Origin: Carettochelys insculpta
Lineage: Eukaryota; Chordata; Testudines; Carettochelyidae
Length of the DNA stretch: 64,000 nucleotides
Assembly: GCF_033958435.1 (NCBI RefSeq)
Contig: NC_134137.1
Location: 178,387,501 to 178,451,500, forward strand
Reading direction: 5' to 3'
In this document: positions 10,009-20,580 of the stretch, in pieces
How the letters are laid out: every line of letters begins with the position of its first letter
Position numbering within the stretch: the stretch's first letter is position 1
Position numbers and translations under genes: made by a program
Notes under the pieces: generated by a model
The model's input: only the letters and a program-made list of their open reading frames with translations
Database searches by the model: none
What the model was told of the DNA's origin: nothing

Positions 10009-11177
10009 TGTGCCAGCAGGAACTCAATGCTGCTGAAGGCTGGGAGGAATGTGTCTCCCAGAGATCATTTGCATGAGAATGCAAAGCTGTGCATATGTGA
10101 TACCTTGTAAACAAAGACTGGTGGGTAGCAAGGAAGCAATGAGCTTGTGTCTATTATAAACACATTGTTTAAATCACAATTTATGCTAACACTCAGTCTT
10201 AGAATTGTGAAATCTCACCAATGCTCCAAGTCATTGTGGGGGACAGGGCAGTCGATATAAACAGCATAAGACATGGATTACAAAGGGCTCGCTGGTTTAA
10301 ATCATTGTAAAGCAGACAGGAAGGGATATGGGTTGAAACAGCTAACTGAGTGCCTTGGCCCTGCCTATGCCTTGGCCATATAGCTGGAAGCCTGGTTTGG
10401 CTAGCCCTCCCCACCTGTTAAAATATAGATCTGGATACTCGTGTTTTTTTTGAGACTCCACCTTGGTAGATATCAAGAGCTGATATCACAGAGTGGCAGC
10501 TGAGGCCACCAAGAGCTGAAATCACAGGGTTTTGCCTCCGGCCAGACCCACAGCAGATGGACAGACAGTGCGACCAGCGGGCGGCTGCTACGAGGAGTGG
10601 CAGATGGCGTGGGCGGCGGGTGGCCGGTGGGAGGAGCGACGGATGGCACGGGCGGCTTGACTGGTGGACAGGAGCAAGCAGAATGCTGGACTGGTGCAAA
10701 GGTGGTATTGTCTCAGGTTCCATGAGGGAATGCATCAGTGTGAGGTGTCAGTACCCGCACGGACTGGACTTACTTGTAAGTAGGGCATTTGAACTGGGGT
10801 GTGTGGAGAAAGTTGGGTGTGTGGATTGGCTGTTTACAGTATTGGACTGGTGAGCCTGAGAGGCCAAGGACATTGCTCAATGCAGTTGAGCTGCGACAGT
10901 TACTGGAGGATTGGTTATGAACTCTGGGTGTGGTAATTTTCCCAAGCTTATGCTAATTGACTTTTCTGCCTCTTTTATTAAAAGTCCTTTTCTACAATCA
11001 GACTGTATGCTTGTGAGTGGGGAAGCATTGCCTCTCTGAGGCGCCCAGGGGTGTGTGATGTTCCTAGGCTACTAGGTGAGGTCTTGAGCTGGTTCTGTGT
11101 GACATGGATGAAAAGGAACCCCTTGATGTTGAACCCAGCCCTGATTGCTGCCAATTCCTTCTGGCAGAAGGGTTACA
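10009..11177 (+). mobile_element. Solo LTR-like insertion in the LINE
   Basis: LINE coding similarity stops at about 11178 (GNDKITGEMIKY on minus) and resumes at about 10008 (HHLCNISCKEGKAPKKW). The intervening 1169 bases begin TGTGCC and end GGTTACA, have an ATTAAA poly(A)-type signal at 10977-10982 followed by GT-rich sequence, and contain no genes, as expected for a solo LTR of an old endogenous retrovirus. No exact target duplication was seen, so the ends are approximate. Confidence 0.5.
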
Positions 11178-12686
11178 CGTATTTGATCATCTCTCCTGTT
11201 ATCTTATCATTTCCAGGGCTCTTGTTGTTCTTTAGTCCTTTCACTGCTCCTTCTACTTCCTCCTTCGAAATATTGGCTTCACTCTCGATACTTGGCAGAG
11301 ATCTCTCTTTCAGTTCTTCGATCAGTCCCTCTGAGACATATGGATCCAACTGTGCTTTGTACAGATCAGTGCAATATCTTGCCCCTCACTGCACAACCCT
11401 ATCCTTGTTCATGAGCACCTCATCATTCTCATCTTTGATCACCATCTGCTTTGGCTGCCACTTCCTATTAATATTCTTAATCATCTTATATATCTCTTTG
11501 GACTTACATTCACCGTAATACCACTCTATATCTTCATGCTACTCTTCTAAAAATTTTGCCTTATCCTTTCTGGTCACTTCCCTTACCTTGTTGCATTTCA
11601 CTTTATGTTGCTGTTCTGTGCTGTTGGAAACATCCCTTCTGATCTTCAGTGCTCTGTTCTCTTGGACCAACTTTAGTGTCTCCTGCGTAATACACTTCTG
11701 ACTGATCTTCTCTTCTTCTGAAACAGTTGGCTCACCTGCCTCTTCTATTGTCATGACTATCCCTTCAACTCTGTTATCTAGGTCTTTCTCTGTGCCCACA
11801 CTCCTAATCTTCTCTTTTGAGTGCTGCTCTGTATGCATTCCTTATTTCTTCCTCGCCTAGCCTTGCCATGTCTCTTCTTTTCTCAAACTGTGTTTTTTGC
11901 TTTCTCTTCAGTTTTGTCCTGATGTTTGCGATCACTAGACTGTAGTCCAAGTCTATATCCATGCCTTGTAAAATTCAGCACTGCTGTACTAATGTTACCC
12001 ATCTTCTTCTTATCAATATTGTATCTATCATGTTTTTGAACTTCACGTCATTTGATTACCGTGTCCACTTCCTACAGTCCTTTTTTGTTGGAATCTTGTG
12101 TTGTAGATCACCATCTCATGTTCCACAGCAAACTCTAGTAGTTTCACACCTCATTCATTTCTTTCTCCATATCCAAGCCTTCCTATGACTCTCTCCCAAC
12201 CTTCGTTATCTGTTCTGGACTTTTGTTTTCCAATCTCCTCCAATGATCAACACATCTCTCTTCAGTATCTCCTCTGGCATCTTGGTCATGTCTTTATAAA
12301 ATAGTTCATTCTCTACTTCTGTACTGTTGATGTTGGAGCATACACCTGAACGACCAAGATGTTGAATGGTTTTGCTTTGAATCTCGCTACCATTATTCTT
12401 GCACCCACTTGTTTGTATCCTAAAAATGCTCCTATAGCTCTTCTGCTAATAAGGAATCTGACTCCTGCCTCATGCTTTATTATGTTCCTTGACCAAATGA
12501 CTTTGCAACCACACACATATCTACGGATGCTGTCCAACACATCTCCGCCAGTGCAAGTATATTGCATTGGTATCTCTCCACCTCCTTCTGAAGCAGCTCT
12601 AACTTTCCAGTCGCCCACGGTGTTCGGACAGTCCACATTCCAATGGATAGCATATGAATTAGTTGCAATTTTCTTTCAGTAGCCAA
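11178..12686 (-). pseudogene. LINE apurinic-like endonuclease and N-terminal RT region
   Basis: On the minus strand the 5' part reads IGMWTVRTPWATGKLELLQK and NILALAEMCWT, then after a frameshift GGGEIPMQYTCTGGD, VARFKAKPFNILVVQVYAPT, FYKDMTKMPEE and DVLIIGGDW, the blocks of an APE-type endonuclease (WN-type VRT, E box, QVYAPT, GGDxN). Further on come a linker with stops and SPGNDKITGEMIKY, the start of the RT region, where the LTR-like sequence interrupts it. In the family this endonuclease nicks target DNA to prime reverse transcription. Multiple stops show it is dead. Confidence 0.75.
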
Positions 12687-12939
12687 CTTATTGACCTGAC
12701 CCCAATTGCTCGATTGGTGCCACAGACCTTGTTTATCAGAGCAATGTCAGAGCCAGCGTCTTCTATCAGTTAGTTGTACTGGCATCAGATTTCATTCACA
12801 TTTGTTGTTTCACGATCCGCACACCGTCACTCATTGGACCAACCCTTCTCCTTAATCCAGGCTTGGGACTGGCATGGAACTCCTAGATGCTTCGTGGTGG
12901 AGTTCCAACACAACTGAGTCATATTTATTTAAACTTCTA

Positions 12940-13860
12940 AAATCCAGTGCTGTCTTTCTAGGAAAAAAGGGTGCTGGAACTCTGCCCCTCACCTGCCCTG
13001 CTTAAACCCACCCCCGCCCCGTAGCTCCAATCCATGGCCATGCTTAACCTTCCCACCGTCCCCTGCAGCCCCAAACCACCTGAGACTTAACCCTGTGCCC
13101 CTCCCCCCGCAGCCCCAAACTGGCTCAGCCTTAACCCCCTGCCCCCATGGTCTCAAACCACTGCCAGGCTTTAACCTCCCTGCCTGACCCCTGAGGGAGG
13201 CCCCAACCCACTGCAGCCTTAGCTCCTGACCCCTGAGGCCCCAAACTGCTGCCAGCCTTAACCCCCGCCCCTGCCCCATGACCACAGCCCACTGCAGCCT
13301 TAACTTCCTCCCTCTCCCTGCATCCAGGCTTCAACTTCTGCCCCTCCCTGAGGCCCCAACCCACTGCAGCCTTTAACCCCCCCGCACGCTCCACAACCCT
13401 CCTGCCCCCTTGTGGCCCCAACCCACTGCAGCCTTAATCCCACCGACTCCTGAGGCCCCAAACCACTGCAGCCTTTAACCCCCCCACCTCAGGAGTCACT
13501 TACCTTTCAAAAGGAGCTCCGCATGCTCCTGCTCCTTTGCCAGCTGCCATATTCCCTTCCGCACAGCTGTGCGGCTTCCCCCAGCCTTCCGGCTCCCCCA
13601 CATACAGCGTGGGAAAGGCAACTCCCTGATCTGCCCTCTGAAAGAGCAGGCTCAATTTAAGTGGTTGTATGGCCAGTGCCAGCTGTTAAACCAACTTAAA
13701 TTGAGTCCTGCTCTTTCATGGGCAGGCAGGGAGCTAGAAGAGGAGTGGCTGATTAAAGAGCCACATATGGCTCAGAGCTGCCCAGCTGTCTTTTCAAAAT
13801 GGCGGCCCTGGGGAAAAAAGGGGGTAGAATACAGTTCTGCTGCATTCTGCCATTAAAAAA
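12940..13860. mobile_element. GC-rich unclassified element with internal tandem repeat
   Basis: The block is much richer in GC than its flanks. Near its edges it has AGGAAAAAAGGGTGCTGGAA (about 12959) and GGGAAAAAAGGGGGTAGAAT (about 13812), which may be decayed termini, though these are direct rather than inverted matches. No transposase frame was found. A DNA-transposon origin is a guess from composition and from similar GC-rich blocks elsewhere in the window. Confidence 0.3.
13000..13490. repeat. Degenerate tandem repeat, CCCCAAACCACTGCAGCCTTAA-like
   Basis: A unit of roughly 45-65 bases recurs at least seven times, each with GGCCCCAA, CCACTGCAGCC and TTAACCCC in that order. Unit length and sequence vary, so it is an old minisatellite. 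Confidence 0.6.
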
Positions 13861-13914
13861 AAGCTTTGCTAAAATCTATATAAAAAGTCACCTATCAGCA
13901 GACAAACCAGGCTC

Positions 13915-14175
13915 TCTTAGGCCTGGTCCACTCTGAGAAATTACGTCTGCAAAGCTCTGTCTCTTAGGTGCATGTAAAATTCACACTGCGACAGAGTGGG
14001 TTAAGCAGATCTAACCCAGGTAAAGACAGCACCCAGACAACCTAGCTACTGTCTTTCCAGGAGAATGATTGATTACTTGCAGTGATGGGAGAACTCCAAC
14101 TATCGCTGTGTTGAGCATTTACACAAGTGCCAAAGTGGTGCAGCTGTAGCATTGTAAAATTAAACATAGGCTACG
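13915..14175. mobile_element. MITE, CTGGTC(T)ACAC-type terminus
   Basis: It starts GGCCTGGTCCACTCTGAG and includes CAGGAGAATGATTG and GTGCAGCTGTAGCATT. From memory of turtle repeats this is a widespread non-autonomous DNA element of a few hundred bases; the right terminus here is degraded. Confidence 0.45.
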
Positions 14176-14300
14176 TCTACACTAGAGCATAAAGTTGATT
14201 TTTAAGGGAGTCAGGTTGATTTTGTAATGTATCTGTCCTCACTAGTTAAGCTCTGTGTTCAGATCAAAGCTCAGCCTTTTCACTGAGGCATTTGGAGGGG
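14168..14300. mobile_element. Fragment of a CTACGTCTACAC-ended MITE
   Basis: The sequence GGCTACGTCTACACTAGAGC carries the MITE terminal motif, but no partner terminus was found downstream, so only one arm is claimed. Confidence 0.4.
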
Positions 14301-14539
14301 ACAATCAGTATTACTGCTTATACATCAATCATCTAGTATTTTATCAGTCACTGATTTTCTGTGTGGGTGTTGTCTCTTGAATCTATGCTCTTGTGGACTG
14401 AGCTCCTTTACAAAGATAAAGGTGGAGACTGAGGGCAAGAAACTTTGAGAAAGACTCATTGCCCTTAGTGCCTTTGAAAATGTAGAACGGTTAACAGTGC
14501 TACCGATCCCACATCAACCTTTCATGTACATTTACTTAA

Positions 14540-14680
14540 ACTCATTACAAAGATGAAGCGGGTCTGTCCCACAAAAGCTCTTCACCGAGTAAATCATTTT
14601 GTTAGTCTTTAAAGTGCTAAATTTCCGACGCTTTGTTTTGTTGGGGTACAGACTAAAATGGCTACCTCTCTGTTACTATT
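14540..14680 (+). repeat. Interspersed repeat R (ATGAAGTGGGTC...GGCTACCTCTCTG), copy 1
   Basis: The copy shares GATGAAGCGGGTC, CACAAAAGCTC, TTTGTTAGTCTTTAA and GGTACAGACTAAAATGG with copies at 47300-47720 and, inverted, at 61588-62165. The family is familiar from reptile genomes; I cannot assign a class from the sequence. Confidence 0.6.
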
Positions 14681-14689
14681 GGTTACAAA

Positions 14690-15724
14690 GGTGTATCTCA
14701 CACTCACTGTTTGCAGTCTGAGACCACCCCTCACTTACACACACCAATTTAAAACAAGATGCAGTGTAATCACTCCTATCCATTATTAATAAGCAACAAT
14801 CTCAAACATATCATCATGAACAGTGGCAAGTGTTCCAGGGTGACCATTGGCTGCCTAGGATGTGGATGGAAAAATGTGGTCTGTTGGTGGAGAGTGGGAA
14901 GTCCCTGAGATGGAGAAGAGTGACTGAATAAAGCTGTAAAGGTGGAGACCTGAATTACTTAACTTCCTTGATTTTTTTCCCTCTTAATTTTTATTGTTTG
15001 AGTTGGTAGGTGCTACGGTCCAGACATCTTAACTTTGAAGTGACAATGTCTTTCTATTATGGAGACCATAATAAAAAGAATCTGGAATTTCTTACACAAT
15101 CTTGTATGCACTAAAGTGTTATAACAGGTTTATACATATGACAGATGTATAAGAAATATGGCATTTTTCCATACGTCTCTGGTATGACAGGAGGTAGTTT
15201 ATTCTCACACCTAATTAAAAATGTCATGAATATGAAGTAGCATAGGAAGGACTGGATTGAATTACATTAGTAATCTTTGCCCTGATGTATATTTGCATCA
15301 ATTAATAGACTTGTGATAAGAGATCTTTTAAAATTATAATTTGGGGAACATTTTAGACTTTTTTTTTAAAAAAATCCTCTTGTTCAAGGGAAATTACTCA
15401 AAATGCAATAAAATATGTTTTTGAAATAGGTTCAATTTTTGGCATCACAAAAAAAAAAGACAGAAAAGATCTCAGATTTATTACCTAATAGGCTGGACAG
15501 AGCCTCCCAGGAAGGTTGAGCTTTCTTGGCATTTCTTGTTGACCAAAACTTTCCCCTTAGGGTTCTGTTTTTTTCCAGGGCTGGATCTTTCACTCTCTTT
15601 GTAGGTCTCTGAAGTCTCACCTCTTCTAACTTCTCCTTGCTCAGGTTTTGACCTTTCTTGTCTACCACTGGCCCCTCCTTTCTTCTCTAACATCCACGCT
15701 GCAGCTGGGAGGTTGACAGACACA
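14690..15724. other. No feature recognised
   Basis: AT-rich sequence without supported frames or complete elements. A poly-A/T stretch lies near 15355-15370 and another near 15450-15460. Confidence 0.4.
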
Positions 15725-15732
15725 CACTAGCT

Positions 15733-16414
15733 CAGAGGTCAGCAACCTAAAGGATGCATCTACACTTGCATTCCTCTTTCGAAAGAGGCATGCGAATGAG
15801 GCAAACTGAAAGTGCAAACGAGGCATAAATTTGCATATTGGGCACCTCATTTGCATATTCTAATTTCAAAAGAGCTTCTTTCAAAAGGAGAAAGCCAGTG
15901 TAGATGCTGTTCTTTCGAAAATAAACCCTATCTTTGAAAGACTCCTTCTTCACATTAAATAAAGGGAAGAAGGATTCTTTCGAAGATGGCTTTACTTTCA
16001 GAAGAGCAGTGTCTACACTGGCTTTCTTCTTTTGAAAGAAGCTATTTTGAAATAAGAAATGCAAATTTATACCTAATTTTCATTTTCAATTTACCTCATT
16101 TGCATACCTCTTTCAAAAGAGGAATGCAAGTGTAGATAAAGCCCACATAGATGTTTGTACCACTGTCTTCCTCGGTTTCACTCCTGAACCCTCTGTCTCT
16201 TTGGGGGACACTGGGAGCGTTATCCAACATTTTGAGGTCATGGATTGTTTGCTATCTAGATATAAGTTCATGCTGAGGCTTTTAGACATTCACCATTTAG
16301 CGAAAATAATCAGGAGAGTTTTTTTTTTTCACTTTGTAATTATAGCATTGGGAGCCACAAAGAAGTCCGTAAAGAGCTGCACGCAGCTCCTGAGTTGCAG
16401 GTTGCAGACCCCTG
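15733..16414. mobile_element. hAT non-autonomous element, family A, with nested MITE
   Basis: Ends are CAGAGGTCAGCAACC and, inverted from the right, CAGGGGTCTGCAACC (13 of 15 match). Flanking 8-bp target copies are CACTAGCT (15725-15732) and TACTAGCT (16415-16422), differing at one base. An 8-bp duplication and CAG...GCAACC ends are hAT features. No transposase is encoded. A MITE occupies about 390 of its 682 bases. Confidence 0.8.
15751..16143. mobile_element. Foldback MITE nested in hAT family A
   Basis: The left arm has ATCTACACTTGCATTCCTCT then TTCGAAAGAGG, and the right arm inverted has ATCTACACTTGCATTCCTCT then TTTGAAAGAGG, so about 45 bases of arm match closely. TTTCGAAAG palindromes occur inside. 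It has no coding capacity. The terminal motif and TTCGAA content resemble the Harbinger end at 4242. Confidence 0.75.
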
Positions 16415-16422
16415 TACTAGCT

Positions 16423-17751
16423 TAAGACAGTCATGAAGCCAGACAGATGGCAGGGCAGGTTAGCCTCCTGGGCAGGCAGCACAAACAGCCTGAGCATGGG
16501 GTAGCGACAGGACACCACTCAAAACCGTGGGTCCTGCAGCACTCCCTGCACCTCTAATTCCTGTGCCTATGAACAGGTCTGAGTGTGGCAGGGAATGAAA
16601 AAAGCGTTGAATTTTTTTTTATACTTTTTATATTAGATTTCCACAAATTATCTGTGTGGGAGATAACACATCTCAGAGAGCGTTACCAGGACTGGAGTTT
16701 TGTAGTGTCACTAAAATATAACAGTAGTTAAGAGCCATGTAATGTAAACCTCTCCAAAGGGGTGTTTCCTTCTTGTTAAACTGATCATAGATTTCCTGAA
16801 AGATTTTCATCTTCTTGGAAATTACTGTTTTACAAATGAAGTGTTGTGAAACTGTTTTCCAAAGTCTTTAAATCCAGAGAACTGCGATCATTTTAGGCAC
16901 CTGTGACTAATTCATGAACTTACAAGAGGAGTCTGTCTGTCTTAGCTTCAATGTTGTTAAATTAATATAGGCTATCTGTGGATTTAGTCTACACTATAAT
17001 TCTTATAGGAATGATAATAAAATAAGTGACTGTGCTACTTGCCGTTAAGGTATACTGGAATTCCTATGGCTAGGAGCTGTTCTCAAGCCTGAGGTGTTAG
17101 GTTTGGCTTGCTGGTTGATGAGCACTAGCATTACAGTGTTGTTTTTGTGAGGTCCTGGCTGGGATGGCACGTAATAGGATGCGTGAAAGGTACAAAGTTG
17201 TCTGTTTCAGGTCAGAATTTTATCTGGGTTAGGCTGGGGAAGCACTTTAACAGATAAACTGAATAAAGCAGTATCTCCTCGTGGAGATGAAAGTTTAGTG
17301 CGAAATTAAAATTTTATTTGGTGAGGACCCCTGGAATGTACTGTGTATGAACTGGTCCCAGCTGATGGCTTCTGAAACTTGTTTTAGCCGTGTTGGATTT
17401 TCTGATTATCAGATGTATATTTACACAAAAGAAATGCCAGTTATGAAGTGACAGCCCACGTTTCCTAACTTCCCTCCTTGACAGAGTATACAGTAAGTAA
17501 CGTATGTGGTAAATCTTAAAAGCCTGAACTTAAGTGCTAGAAAATTATATCTGTAAACACTCGGGTACAATACAATACAACAGCTTTCTTTTTTTTTCTG
17601 ACTAAACTATTAGAGGATGGAAATGTGATTTGCTAATTGATTTTAAATTCATTTTTCCTCCTACCTGTTATCTAATCACTAGAGATATGTATAACTTTTG
17701 ATTTATGGTTATTATTTTCTTCTTCTGAAATCAAGTCGCACTTTAAGTTAA
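16423..17751. other. No feature recognised
   Basis: AT-rich sequence with no supported gene or complete element. Short T runs at about 16320 and 16612 and a repeated AATACAATACAA motif near 17568 are the only low-complexity features. Confidence 0.4.
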
Positions 17752-19691
17752 TCTTCTACTATATATTTTAGAGTGTGTGTCTGTCTGTCTGTCTGCCTGA
17801 CGCTCAGTGCTACATTTGTTCAAGAACTCCTCTTAAATCGTTAAGAGCTACAACCATGAAATTTGGTGTGCAGCTTCCTCTTATCCTAACTTAAACCAAG
17901 GCCAGTGTTTGGTTGTGCCTGGAAAGTGGGAAATGCCTGAAATCCCAGGATTCCCCAGAGCATGGAAAAGGAGGAGCACTGAGAGGAGGAACAACATACA
18001 TCAGACTCACCAATGGGGGCAGCAAGTGCAGGAAAGAGCCACACTGCAGACAGACCACTGGGGCAGCTACAGCAAGAAAACCGTTGCCATGTGGAGACAG
18101 AGCTCCAGATCCTGCCTGTCTCTGGGTGGGTAAGTGACCCCTCCCCAGCTCCCTCAGAGCTGGGGCTAGGGCTCATTTGCACCCTGGTTCAGGTGGGGGT
18201 GGGCAGGAGCCCAAGTTTGCCCAGACCCTTCCTGCCCCCAGAACGGGGGTGGGGGGGGCAGACCTGTGGCCCAAACTGCGCTCCTCCAAGGAGTGCTGGG
18301 GGAGGGCTGAGCACCAGAGGCTGTAGTCTCATTTGACTACCCCCTCTCCCAAGGGGCAGGCAGAGGGAGGCAGGGACCATGTCTCAGCCTGTATCCACAC
18401 CCAGGACAGGTGGGGACAGGCAGGGGAGGCCAGGAACCATGGCCTGACCCAGCTTTCCTCCCTGGGGTCAGGCACTGTGGTCAGGAGCCATCACCTCACC
18501 TTCCCTCCCTGAGGCCACTGCGGGAGTCCCCTGTAAGTCCCCCCACCTCTGATACCCATGTCTTGAGCCCGCTGCCTCCCACCTTCTTCAAGCCACATCA
18601 CATACCCCGCCCTGCACCATCCATCCCTACTGTCTGCTCACACACTGCCCTCACTCCTGCACTCTCACGCTCGGCCACAGTCCCCCATGCACCTAATCCC
18701 CTGCCCATAGCCCCTGATAACCAACCTTCTGCAGGTCCTCCCCCTGCTCTGAGCCCCCCCAGCAACCTCCTGCCCTGCCTCCTCCACCCCCCACTCCCGT
18801 CCGTCAGCCCCACTATTGAAATAAAGCACGAGGCCACTATTTTAATCAGCAGTTCCCAGCCTTTTCCAGACAGGGACCCATTTTGACAATTCAGGAAGAC
18901 TTGGTGACCCAAGACAATTCAAAAACTGGGGGGGCAGGGGGCAGAAGCAATGCCGTAACTAGCTCATTTTGCATCTGAAGCAAGAATAAAAATTGTGCCC
19001 CCTCATGTTTATATAGTCATAGTATTTATTTCATAGGAAAAGGGAAAATGGATGAAGAGTAATAAAGTAATAACACTATGTTTATTATAGTTAATTATTA
19101 TTTTATTATTATAGTTGATCTGAGTTGTGATGGGAGAAAGACCCTCATTTCCAAACCATTCTCCCTCCACTCCCTCAGCTCAAAGCCCATACTCAGAGGC
19201 TGGAGGGGCTCAGGGAGTCACACTCAGAGCCTGGGGGAGTCACACTTGGGCTGGAGGGCTGGGAAGGTCATACTCTGAGGCTGGGGGGGGATGGGTGAGG
19301 CACACTCAGGGGCTGTGGGGAGAAACAAACAAAACATGAAAACTGACAAATCAGCTACATAGAAGAAAAGGGGGGCAAAAGCAGGGAAGTGGGGTGACTG
19401 GGATGGCTACGAATATCAAAGTGGAGAAACTGTCTTTGTAATGCGCAATTGCTTCTCTCTTGACAGAGATAGCTGCTGGATGTGGCAGCATTAAGGAGCT
19501 GCAAATGGCTTCTTGGAGAGCCACGTGCAGCTCCGAGCTGATGGTGGCCCTTAACAAATCTAATCATGACCCAAGTTTGGATCCCCACCTATAGGTTGGG
19601 AATCCCTGATTTAAATAAATACGTACATTTTCCTTTTAATTTTTTAAAACATAAGTTAAGGACCCAAGCAATGCCGAGTACATTTGCTATT
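17752..19691 (+). mobile_element. Helitron-like non-autonomous element
   Basis: The left end TCTTCTACTATATATTTTAG follows an A and resembles Helitron 5' ends (TC then TACTATATA). The right end has a hairpin-like ACCCAAGCAATGCCGAGT (19662-19679), close to the ACCCGAGCAACGCCGGGT hairpin known in many Helitron 3' ends, then ACATTTGCTATT, where Helitrons end CTRRT. No terminal inverted repeat or target duplication is expected in this class. A hAT element (18847-19608) sits inside, leaving about 1.18 kb of Helitron-like sequence. No Rep/helicase was found. A TCTG microsatellite follows the left end (about 17780-17800). Confidence 0.6.
18847..19608. mobile_element. hAT element, CAG(T)GTTCCCAA-type ends, nested
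   Basis: Ends are CAGCAGTTCCCAGCC and, inverted, CAGGGATTCCCAACC. The 8-bp flanks are ATTTTAAT (18839-18846) and ATTTAAAT (19609-19616), one mismatch. The interior is short of coding potential; it has GGCTGGAGGGCT-like and GGCTGGGGGG-like repeats at about 19199-19320. Confidence 0.7.
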
Positions 19692-20580
19692 AATAGATAT
19701 TACTGCAGGATGGAAGTGGCTTTTTGAAATTTGATTGCTGTTACCTGTGTGGAAGTGCCTGCCATCCCCCTGGGGGTATGTCTAATGTCTAATGGCCTTA
19801 TTGTATGACATAATTTCTGGATGTATCATCTAACGAATAATACTACCACTGTAAGAAGAACTTCCGAGGCATGACACGAAGATAAATTAATGATCACACA
19901 CACTCCTGTTTATAAATCCAGTTTAGAGATGGAGAAACTCATATTGTCCAGAAACCAGGCCATGGGGCCGATAAGAGGTGGCACCACCGGGAAGGGGCAG
20001 TGTGTGGAGTCTCCTGACCCCCCTAATTCTATGGGGTGCAGGGACATGCCAACTGCTTCCAGCCCAGGGAGGTGCATGGAGCCAGGAAAGACAAGGATCC
20101 TGCCTTAGCCCCACTGCACCACTGACAGAGAGCTGCCTGAGGCAAGTGTTGCCTCTCCAGAGGTCACTCCCGCCCCCGCCCACTTCCAGGATCCCAACCC
20201 CTGTCCCAGCCATAACCCTCCTCTTTTATCCAAATTTCCTCACAGAGCTTACACCCACCCCTGTACTGCAACCGCAGCCCTCAGCCCTCTCCTGCACTCA
20301 AATCTGCTCCTAGACATTATACTCTGCACCCCTCCTCTTGCATCCTGAGCCTCTGCCCCTGGGTCATCCCAGAGCTCCCTCATATGCTCAGATCCCCTCA
20401 GCCTGACTCCAGAACCCACACCACAACCCGTTGCCCCATTGTGGTGAAAGTGAGTGAGGTTGGGGTAGAGTGAACAAAGGAGGGACAGGGGATAGAGTGA
20501 GTGGGGCCTTGGAAAAGGGGCAGGGAAGAGAGAGATGGGACGTGGCAAGGATGTTTGGGGTTTTGTGATTAGACAGTTGG
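19692..20580. other. Short AT-rich stretch then GC-rich hAT-like block
   Basis: From about 19970 to 20580 GC content rises and C-rich pyrimidine tracts appear, as in the block at 27040-27960, with which it shares a CCTGCCTTxGCCC motif. It ends near ACAGTTGGTAACTCT, which could be a decayed hAT terminus, but no left partner or 8-bp duplication was found. Confidence 0.3.

Larger units (their letters stand above)
8597..12935 (-). mobile_element. Long decayed APE-type non-LTR retrotransposon (RTE-like)
   Basis: Reading from about 12935 down to 8597 on the minus strand, one finds a 5' leader, endonuclease motifs, reverse-transcriptase motifs, a C-terminal RPHREW-type tail (decayed here) and a GAT-repeat 3' end near 8600-8620. 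About 3.2 kb of LINE remains around a 1.17-kb LTR-like insertion (10009-11177). Many stops and frameshifts make it inactive. Two shorter copies of the same 3' end lie at 32355-32806 (+) and 56229-56480 (-). The GAT tail and domain order suggest the RTE group, but no tree was made. Confidence 0.75.

Noticed and set aside
10418..10853. Frames within the LTR-like insert
   Set aside because: No retroviral or host motif; the insert has LTR-like features and no internal genes are expected in a solo LTR.
18410..18886. 158-residue Pro/Ser/His-rich frame
   Set aside because: C-rich composition inside the Helitron-like element; no domain or motif and it runs into a hAT end.
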